Source of the DNA: Hydnum rufescens UP504
Taxonomy: Eukaryota > Basidiomycota > Agaricomycetes > Cantharellales > Hydnaceae
Assembly (NCBI GenBank): GCA_014904985.1
Contig: MU128910.1
Coordinates: 503,399-567,398 of the forward strand
DNA: 64,000 nucleotides
Reading direction: 5' to 3'
Shown: positions 51,028 to 60,051 of the stretch, in pieces
How the letters are laid out: every line of letters starts with the position of its first letter
Position numbering within the stretch: the stretch's first letter is position 1
The notes under the pieces: generated by a model
Seen by the model: the letters and a program-made list of their open reading frames with translations, nothing else
Told to the model about the DNA's origin: nothing
The model's database searches: none
Made by a program: the position numbers and the translations under genes

Positions 51028-53110
51028 ATGGACTCCCTCTCTGCCATCCCCTCCAGACTTTCGGATGTGGAGGATCCCCCCATCGACCAGATCCCCTACG
51101 CCGTCAATCGCCGTCCTAGTCTCGAAGGAACGATCTCCGATGTCAAAGATCTCAAGGAGGAACCTGGTACACGCAGACAATCCATATCAACCATTGCTGT
51201 TCATCACATCAATGAGAAAACAGACGAAGAGGAATCATTTCTCGTAGACTGGGACGGCCCGGAGGATATGGAGAATCCAAAGGTACACAGATCTAACGCG
51301 TTTCTCCACGCGATTATAACAACTGATTCCCTGATAAGAACTGGAGCAACTCCCAAAGGTGGTATATAACAGGACTCACAGGCGCCCTGGTCTTCAATGC
51401 CACCTTCGCTAGTTCATCTCCAAGTGGTATCATTCCCCAAATGAAGAATACTTTGGCTTTTCAACGGAGGTGGCGAGCCTAACCGTTTCACTGTTTGTGG
51501 CCGGTTATTGTGTGTACGTGTTCATATGAGTTCGTGTCCTATCCCCTGCTGAATGATCCTTTAGGGGGCCACTTCTCTGGGGGCCTTTGTCTGAGACGTA
51601 TGGACGTCGTCCAATATTTATCATCTCTTTCTTCATGTCCACCCTATTTCAAATGGCATGCGCACTCTCCAAGAACACTGCCAGCATGCTCATTTTCCGC
51701 TTCCTTGGTGGCTGTTTTGCTGCTTCGCCCCTCGCAAACAGTGGCGCTGTAATGGCCGATGTCTGGGATGCGAGGATAAGAGGCAAAGCTCTTACTGTTT
51801 TCGCTCTTGGCCCGTTCGCTGGCCCCGCACTTGGCCCCGCTGTTGGTGGATTTATTGGTGATTCTGGCGCGAGTTGGCGGTACGTTCCCTTTCTTTAGAG
51901 ATTTATTCCATGTCCTCATCTAGCGTCCGCGACAAGGTGGCTGTTCTGGACCATTACAATCTTCTCTGCTGTTGTCCTCATCCTTGTCATCCTCACACTC
52001 CCCGAGACGTACGCCCCGACAATTTTAAAGCGAAAAGCGAAACAGAGACGCCTGGAAACAGGAAATGATAAATGGCATGCACCTCTTGAGTCCGTCTCGG
52101 TCCCCCTGACCGAGCGATTATCCGAGATCATTGGGAAACCATTCAAACTCTTTTTCCAAGAACCAATGCTTTTTGCTATTACTATGTACTTGGCTTTCGC
52201 TTATGGTTGCCTGGTACGTGCGTCAATCCAAATATTATAACTCCAACGCTTACCAACTCGGGCTGTAGTACCTGCTATTTGAAGCATATCCGATCGTCTT
52301 TCAGGAGGGCCACCATTTCAAGGCTGGTATTGCAGGGCTTATGTTTCTCCCCCTACTTGTAGGATCCGCTATTGGATGCTTGATGGTGTGTTATTTCCTT
52401 CTACAACTCCCCACCGCCGTGGGGCCTCATCCACATCGATATATTCTAGACGCTCGTCTACTACGATCCACAATACAATGCGCTCTGTGATCAATATGCA
52501 CCCAATCCTGTGCCACCCGAAGCCCGTCTTCCCTCGTGCATCGTTGGCGGAGTCTTCCTCGTCATCAGTTTTTTCTGGTTCGGATGGACGAGCTACCCGA
52601 GTATAAGCTATTGGTCGCCGATGATTGCTGGAGGCGCGTTTGGCCTGGGGATGCAATTGATATTTGTGAGTTTCCGTCTTCTCGATTCTCCGGTTTGGAG
52701 GGGACTTGACTCCTATTGCAGTTGTCGTTAATCAATTACATTGTCGATGTGTATCTCTCTGTCGCTGCAAGTGCCTTGGCCGTAACTGTTATCGTCCGAA
52801 GTGTATTCGGAGCCGGGTTCCCGGTATGTTGAACCTTCTCTTCGGCTGCACTCGTTATACTAGGGCCACTAACCCCCCGTGGTTTTTGCGACCGACACAG
52901 CTTTTCGCTCGTCAGATGTACAACAAACTGAATCCGCGTTGGGCATCCACACTCTTGGGGTTCATCACTCTTCTCCTCGTACCCATTCCTATACTCTTCG
53001 TTCGATATGGGCCCTATCTACGTTCGAAATCAAAGAACATGCCTGCCGCGTCGAGGGATACTGTGGTGCTGCCCTCAAGAAAGACCTTGCCTAAAGAACT
53101 CGAGGTATAA
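51028..53110 (+). CDS. MFS transporter, DHA1 (polyamine/drug exporter) type
   Basis: Twelve-span proton antiporter of the plasma membrane by family. Substrate unknown; relatives export drugs or polyamines. A long N-terminal cytosolic tail contains SLEGTISDVKDLKEEPGTRR and VDWDGPEDMENPK, the usual DHA1 entry motif, followed by WYITGLTGALVFNATFAS. Membrane spans include the loop PLSETYGRRPIFIISFF (motif A-like GxxxExYGRR), FRFLGGCFAASPLANSGAV, FALGPFAGPALGPAVGG (motif C-like), LPETYAPTILKRKAKQRR in the central loop, and later LPPL/LLVGSAIGCLM and GFITLLLVPIPILFVRYG. The tail ends PSRKTLPKELEV-stop. About seven introns, checked ones in frame. The ATG at 50980 is an in-frame alternative start. 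Confidence 0.85.
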
Positions 53111-53123
53111 GCATCGCAACGTA

Positions 53124-53250
53124 TAACACGACTCACAACACGACCTACAACACGACCTACAACGTGACCTACAACGCGACCTACAACATGAACAGCAACG
53201 CGACCTACCACGCGACCGACAACGCGACCTACCACACGACCTACGACCGC
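53124..53250. repeat. 12-bp minisatellite just downstream of the MFS stop
   Basis: About ten diverged tandem units of the type ACAACRCGACCT, starting about 15 bp after the stop codon. On the minus strand the same array reads as repeated GRVV. A length multiple of three keeps it open in several frames; I see no gene using it. Confidence 0.85.
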
Positions 53251-53979
53251 TTTACTACTCCATTATGAACATGCAGCACGCACTGTACGCCTCTCCGGAA
53301 GCACAAGGCCACCCCTCTCCACAGCCAGCCAGCCAGCTGAGGCGTTGGTCCAGAGACACGGACCTTGATCGCTTCCAACGCTTTCGTCATTGTATTTCCA
53401 ACAACGAATGAACCATTATGAATACTATAGTACCCCGTCGTCCGATGCCGCCTCGACTTCTTTTTCAAGAAATCGCGATATCTCGGCTCTTGGCATCGCA
53501 GGGCGCCAATGATCTGTGCTGCTGGAAATTGGGGAATATGGAAGAAGCAACACAACATTTTCTTCCTTTCTCTGGGGCGGGGGAGTGGACTTTTTTTTTT
53601 TTTTTTTTCCCTTTTCGTTCTCATCCATGTGTCATTTTGTCTCGTCGTTCTGTGTTCATTCTCCCTTCCCCTCCCACATCATCTGTTCTCCCTTCGGCAT
53701 CTCCATTGACCACATGAACAAAACATCTTTTCGTTTTTAATTCGCATCCCTCAGGAACCAACGAATGGAATTGTACATCATGGTATAATTCAGATAGACT
53801 AATGAAATCGATGCCTGTATACCAGTAGAAAAATTTTTATTTTGTATTTTTGCTCGGGAGCGCATCATGATCATGAGGCTCGTAAGCGCCCATATCCGTC
53901 AGCCGGTCCGGGGAGCTTCTGCATGTGAATATTCGTCTAGGTGAGCCGAGGGGGGAACGTGTTGAATTAGGAATTAATG
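53251..53979. other. Gene-free region
   Basis: Contains an 18-base T run (53591-53608) flanked by CT-rich sequence. No gene recognised. Confidence 0.4.
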
Positions 53980-54704
53980 TACAGTCTTTGACCGGTCACT
54001 GAACTCTACCAGTCACTGAATCACCTCAATTATCTCCACCATTTCAAGTTGTAGCAGCTTGATTGTGGGCTCTATTTGATCAGTCTGATGGGAACTTTCA
54101 CTGTACCAAATTTGGTGTCAAGATGTTCAGCTGTTGTTGCATAACATAGGGAAGAGTGCAATTTTGTAAAATGTCTGAAATCTGCACCAGCCCCCACAGA
54201 ACCACACAAAGACCCATCCAGTGATTTTACATGCACTCCTGCATCAGAAATACAACTAGATAAGGATCTTAAGAGGTCTAGCTCCAGAGCTAATCTAGTC
54301 AACTGCTCTCTGCATCACCGGGAGGGGCTGCGGAAGCAAATTGGAGACCCAGCGGGACTTTCACCACTTCAGATACGCACTACAGGGCTTAGAATACTTC
54401 AAAAAGTGTTGGAATATGCATGGAATCATATTTTAATTACATGCCAATAGACACGATAAAAAAACAGCCTCGTCCAATCACTCCAAGAAAAGTGCTTCAG
54501 TGACTGGTCAAGTTATAAAACAAACATCAAAATGGTGCAACATAACATCTCCCCCAATATTGTTCAGACTACTCTGAAATTGTGTACATGGGTAGATGGG
54601 ATATCCTCTTACTGGATAGTGGACAAAAACGACCAAAAAACAGTATTGTGCTGGCAGCGGCAAGGTTCCGGGAAATTTGATTCAGTGACCGGTCAAAGAC
54701 TGTA
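53980..54704. mobile_element. MITE-like element with perfect terminal inverted repeats and TA flanks (Tc1/mariner style)
   Basis: The left end (from 53982) begins CAGTCTTTGACCGG and the right end (to 54702) is its exact reverse complement. Including the TA dinucleotides the match is 25 bases without mismatch (53979-54003 against 54681-54705). Each end is flanked by TA, the target duplicated by Tc1/mariner transposases, and termini starting CAGT suit that superfamily. Subterminal copies of the terminal sequence occur near 54012 (AGTCACTGAA) and 54496 (TTCAGTGACTGGTCAA). The 721-bp interior encodes no transposase. The perfect repeats suggest recent movement driven in trans. Confidence 0.75.
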
Positions 54705-54999
54705 CCGCATGTATTTCAGTTTTTCTTTAATTTAGACTTTTTGGTACGCGTGCGAGCGAGGAATAGTAGCGGGTGGATCCGAATTCCCCAATGGCGTAGG
54801 GTGGTGTTCTGAGGGCTGATGGAGTGGCTCGCATGTGCGCGTGCATATGCCCTGGAGTGCTGCCAATTTATGGCCACTGGGGATCCTGCTATCGATGGAA
54901 TCGGTGGCGTTTCGGGGGAATTGAGTAAGTTGTTTTTACGAGAGCGTCGGGAAACGTCATAGGACATATCGGACCTACAGGGGAGTTCCTAGAGTAGGT

Positions 55000-56290
55000 G
55001 ACTTGCCGCATTCGGGCTGGGATTTGGACCCAAAGATGATATGACACTGCTTTTTGAGCTGCGGGATATAATCACATTCACCAGGGTCATAGGAGGTTGG
55101 ATTTTTTTTAAAACTAACGAATCCGGCTTCAGGAACGCGAGCCCATGCATGATGAACTCGAGCCGCGAGTGGAAAGGGAGTTATTGTAAAGGTGTTAGTA
55201 GATGAATGTTTCGGCGTTACAGACTACACTCATACCTTAATTTGACTCTCTGAATCAATTCTATGACTTCATTCTACCGTGAAGTATCAGACCGTAGGGA
55301 CGAACGATCACCGCGCCAGAATCGTGTGCCGACTATCCAGCCGATATTAATCTGACTTGTCCTTCCTGCCAATTTGGTGAAAATGTATCCATAATTAACA
55401 AGGGAGTGGCGGAGGCGAACAGGTGATGATGGTAGTTGTACGTTAGAGTGTGTCCGCCAATGCCGAAACCCGATGGGGTGAAGTTCTGCAAGGGGCCTTT
55501 CTGCAAGATTTCTCGTAGAGCGCCGTATGACACACCCCGGCTGCGAAGAGACATCTTGGCTTGGCTTTACACGAAGGGGGGTGATACAGCGCCGAGGCAG
55601 CTTGATGCATTGAAAGGAGAATGCGGGATTATATTCACGTTGAAGTCTCTGACCACGATTGTGGATAGTGGCCCCATGTCTTGGGACCGACGAGAAGGGC
55701 AGATGGAGCACATATGGAGTTGGTTCCGTAATGAGGACCAATGGTCAACGGATGTGCAGGGCATTAATATTTCCATTCACAATCCGTTCGGATGGTATAC
55801 GTCCAAGCGGCGTCGATGCCAGGCCGGCAGAATATGAAGATTTGGGGATCTTATGAGTTGGCAGGGAGAGATATTCGTCTGGTCCTGGTAGGGGAGGCTA
55901 AAATTTCTGTAAAGAACCAATGTTCAGAGCTGGTCAAAGTAGTGTTGTGATCCTTGGATTCTGATGGAGAGTGGAAGTGGCCCTACGTAATGGGACTCAC
56001 GTCTGGTCACTGATTCCATGTCTAGACTATAACGTTCCGAAACACAGGGTGGAGCGTAGGTGGGGGCTTGATGGAGGTTGTCAGGTTGACACAGCAACTC
56101 CCAACACACTCAAACTTCCTCGATTTTCCTTTCCGGGTAGGGAAATTTTCGCAAGTTTCCTTGCTGATCCCATATTACTGTACTGGTCTGTATCTTGTAG
56201 GAGATCTTATTGCCAGATCGCCCATCAGTCTGGGATACTGTCATTTCCGACCATATTGAATTGAAACATTGCGTTGCCCTAGCACCTCGC
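55000..56290. repeat. Segmental duplication unit, copy A
   Basis: Aligns along its length with 58780-60040 (copy B). Shared landmarks are GCTGGGATYTGG then a GGGAYAWAATYAYATTCAC-type stretch near the left end, ATTGCCGAA..CGATGG in the middle, CTTATGAGTTGGCAG, GTAATGGGACTCACGT, and TTGCCCTAGCAC at the right end. Copy A keeps a 133-codon plus frame (55436-55837) and a 155-codon minus frame (55741-55274); both are broken in copy B. Minus-strand content such as EILQKGPLQNFTPSGFGIGG looks protein-like, so the unit may contain a decayed gene. I do not recognise it. Confidence 0.7.
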
Positions 56291-57480
56291 CTCTCAGGCT
56301 CATTGCTTGCCGTTCGGCCAGGGCCCCTTGCGCGTTCTTCCTTCTCGGCTTCGGCCTGTACGACTCGGTTGATCCTACAGGGCAGACTGAGGGCGATCCG
56401 TGCGAATTGCAATGTGAGCCGTAATCGGCCACAGATGTCGACATGAGATAATTGATGTAGAGAACGCTGGATCTTGTACAGCGGATGTGCTCGAAACGTA
56501 CTATGCACACGTACTTCTGCCTAGCTACAACGTAAAACTTAGAATAGACGGCTGGGGGAGATAAGAGGGGTAGTAAGCATACTGAGGAGAATTCCTCGTA
56601 ATCGCACGGATGTGTTGACAAGGCATTCGACCATATCGTCACGAATGTTGAGGTGTGATGTCATTCATAGCGCCTATGAGATGACTAGTGAATCATGCAC
56701 GAGGTGAGCGGCACCCACTGCCAGTGATGATCCGCATTTGGCTCCACGCATGAAGAAGCGCCCGAAACATTTGGACGTCGCCCTCCATGAAATCGCGGAA
56801 CACAACCAACAGGATGGCCGTAAGGACCCCGCCTGCCCGAGGAGTATAGCCGGGATGCATGAAGGAACCACCGTTTTCATGGAGCAAGGACATCCCGGGG
56901 GCGTCGTGTGGAGGGGGGAGAAGGGGTGGAGAGCACGTTGCAGGCAAAAAAGATCTTTTGGAAGGCAACAGTGACGAGTGGATAAACGGGATGTTTACTA
57001 GGAGCGAAGGTGTGGCAAAAGAACGTAAACGCACGACGCGATAGTGAAACCAAAGGAAATGATATGCTGCACTCTGAGAGGTATGCCTTGTAGTGCTTCA
57101 TGTATACTCTCCGAAAGGCATTTGGGTCTTCCTGTTTTTGGGACGTCAAGGACGATACAAAGCTTGCGATTGTGAAGAATATCATATTTACCGCTAGAAT
57201 CATTCCGAGGGTTCATCTGTATCAGGCCGATGGAATATTTGTGCTGCGGGTACGCATATACTGTATGTGGTTGTGGCCTGAACGGTCGAAAGGCCCAGAA
57301 TCGTCCAAGTCTGGTGGTCTGTGTACGAAGGGGGCGTTGTCCTTTGCTATGGGCGGGTGACGGAAACGAGAGCGTTGTGACAAGAGAGATGGCTAGGCAT
57401 CGCACCTGGAATCTTAACGGTTGGCAGTTCTTAGCCCCCCTTGTCCCCACAACCAGCGCATAATTTGACTTGGTCGTGGG
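56240..57480 (-). pseudogene. Inverted pseudogene copy of the J-domain gene at 45-46.3 kb
   Basis: Minus-strand segments match the parent in order: HPHPPIAKDNAPF-like start, CIVLDVPKT, then PNAFRRVYMKHYKAYLSEC (HPD lost), YPLVTVAFQKIFFACNVLS, LVNTSVRLRGILLS, VCIVRFEHIR and GRLRLTLQFARIALSLP. Parent introns are still recognisable, so it is a DNA-level copy and not a retrocopy. Frames are broken repeatedly and the J-domain HPD is gone. It lies directly downstream of a copied AP-3 beta tail, as in the parental locus. Confidence 0.8.
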
Positions 57481-57599
57481 CAGGGCTTTAAATCCCTCTT
57501 TAATGATCAACATCAGACCAGGGGCGTAAGGTGGAGAGCCTCGCCTTAGAGGCTAGGTCAGATCGGCCCCATGTATCCTCCCCAACGTCGCCCATCCCC

Positions 57600-58742
57600 T
57601 ACACGCATCACCCTGGATCACCCTTCATCTTCGTTCGAATCTCCTGCACAATCGTTGACCTCTCCTTCGTCATCCTCGCTGTCACCATCTCCCTCATCGC
57701 TCTCTTCTTCGGAAGCAAGGGACGCATCTAAATCATGTGGTTTCTTACCATTTCCCGCAGGACCCGTCGTCGTCGGCGTGAGCACACTGGATCCGGCCGC
57801 CAGGCCTCGGGCCTCCCTGGCCCAGACGTTGAAGCGCCAACAGTTCATTGTAGTTCAAGGTAAGTCGTTGCAGTTCGGCGATGATGGCCACATGATCGTG
57901 CTCAACGGAACGTTCGTGAGACATAGGGAGCAAGTGGAGCACAATCCGAATGTTCGGGGGCATCACATGCACCGGGATCGCTTTAACGGGCTGAAGGGGG
58001 TCCGGTTGAGACGCTGGGCATTATTGGCGGACGCCAGGCTGCTGTTACTTGTAAGGACAACTTGATGTGGTGCAACTGCAGTGGCTGTGCCATGGCATCT
58101 CAGCCAATTTATTGCAGAGCCCATTGGACGCGAGCCTGCTGCTCCCTGTATGCCTCGGGGAACGCGACCTCGAATGATGCAAAGAGACGCTGGTAGACGT
58201 GCGCAAGGAGACGCGCAACATCGGGGCTAGCCTTGAGCGGCTCGGCTGGAGTTGCCGGAAGTTGCGCGAGACCCATCCAGCCACCAATAATTCCCCATGC
58301 ATCGTCTTTTGTAGCCTAATGGATGAAATGGGCTCATTAAAAAATCCCAAATGTTTTGAAAACAAAATGAAGGGAGACGAAGGGAAAGGGTGGACTGAAA
58401 CGCACATTTTTGTTTCCACCATAAGCGACGGTCTCACAAAAGAGGGCATGCAGGTCCACAGGCCGGTTGTTCAATATCCATAAGGCCGAGACCGTTTGCG
58501 TCAAACCAGCGGGCTGGGACGATAAGATTGACTACTTGGAAGCCTCCGCTCGCACTGGGTGGAACATTTGCGGGATCGAGGATCTCGTTGACTTGCGCTG
58601 GTCGCGTACCATGGGAGACGAAATTGGAAGATAGATTGGAAACAGAGGAGCTGCCTCCAGGCCCTAGCAGCCCACCTGAATCAATGGCCCTGGGACTATG
58701 CGTCTGAGGGACCACAGGTGACGAAGACTGCTCATCCGCCAT
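57600..58742 (-). pseudogene. Decayed ARID-gene fragment fused to an AP-3 beta tail
   Basis: From the right: an ATG frame with SNFVSHGTRPAQVNEILDPAN matches the ARID gene near 63470, then jumps to GGFQVVNLIVPARWFDANGL (parent near 62500), so about 1 kb is deleted. An ARID half-domain, the retained ARID intron, and GLAQLPATPAEPLKASPDVA follow; the parental Q tracts are gone. A MPPNIRIVLHLLPMSHE and AIIAELQRLTLNYN part ends in LAAGSS, joined at about 57783 to VLTPTTTGPAGNGK plus an acidic tail (SEEESDEGDGDSEDD) from AP-3 beta, with a stop at 57618. Frameshifts make it non-functional as a whole. Confidence 0.75.
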
Positions 58743-58779
58743 GAGCTACTTCTGCTGTTGCGCGTGTCGTTGGCTGACT

Positions 58780-60040
58780 ATACCAACTAGGAGTGGGACA
58801 AGGTTCCTACGAATGTCAGGAGCTTCATCAGATACCTTGGATGTGGAGGGGAATTCCTACCACGACATAGAGAGAGAGGCAATTTCCCCTCATTTGGGCT
58901 GGGATCTGGTCTCAAAATAATATAAGTGTGCTTTTGAGCTACGGGACAAAATTATATTCACAGGGGTCCTTCATTGAACACGAAAACTTAACGAATCCAA
59001 CTCTGGGAACGGACGGCCACGATAAACTCGAAAAGACCCTGCGAGCATAGGTAGCCAGTTACTGTAAGAGCGAAGATGGGGAGGAATGAATGTTCCCTCG
59101 CTACAGACTCTCGTACCTCAAATCGACACCCCAAATCAATTCTATGATTCCATTCCACCTTCTCAAGTATCAGGCTGCAGACCGGACGGTAGCAGTGGGC
59201 GGACTCCCCAGCCAGTGTTAATATAACTCATCCTTCCTACCGTTTTGGTGAAAATCTAAGGAGAATAGGGAAGGAAGCGGAAGTGAATGTGTGGACTCTG
59301 TGGAGCCGGTAGTTGCATGTCAGAGTGCTTGTCTGTCATTGCCGAACCGGATGGTGCGAAGTTCAGCGAGGGTGTTTCTCCGAGATTTGTCGCAGAGCTG
59401 ACGTGAGGTGCCCCAGCCACGAGGAGACGTCTTGGTTTTGTTTTGCACTCGGGCGGCAGCTTTGATGCATTAGAAGAGCAATATGGAAATACATGTCTCC
59501 GTCTACCAGTGTGTGTATTGGCCCAATGTCTTCGAAAAAGGGCGGATGGAACCCATATGGAGCTGGTTCCATAATGATCAACAGTAAAGAATGCGCAAGG
59601 GATTAATATCTTGATTGCCACCCCCTCGGTTGGTATATGTCCAGGCGGCATTGACGCTCAGTCTGCGGGATATGAAGATCCGGGGATCTTATGAGTTGGC
59701 AGTGAGGGCTGTTCATCCCACCCAGAAGGCCCTTAAAATGTCTGTATAAAAATCAGTGGAAGTAGCCTTACGTAATGGGACTCACGTTACGGTCACCAAT
59801 TCCATGTTGAGAATAGAATATAATGTTTTGAAACATGTTGTAGTGCGTAGACGGTCGGGCTGACGCAGCAGCCTTACACGGAAACTCCCTTTTTCTGGTT
59901 ACGGGCGCTTTTACGAGTTCCACCCATACTGGTTTGCATCTTGTAGAGATCTTATTGGCCAGTTGTCAATGCCCATCACTGTGGAATACTGTCATTTTCG
60001 ACCATTTTGTCTATATTAAAATATTGCATTGCCCTAGCAC
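58780..60040. repeat. Segmental duplication unit, copy B
   Basis: The second copy of the unit at 55000-56290, in the same orientation and visibly diverged. A 131-codon minus frame (59651-59256) overlaps the region where copy A has its open frames, but in a different register. It abuts the AP-3 beta-derived tail of the ARID gene directly, whereas in copy A the J-domain pseudogene intervenes. Confidence 0.7.
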
Positions 60041-60051
60041 TTCCCCTTCCC

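Noticed and set aside
53014..53235. GRVV-repeat minus-strand frame as a repeat protein
   Set aside because: It is produced by the 12-bp minisatellite and the antisense of the MFS C-terminus; no start context or homology.
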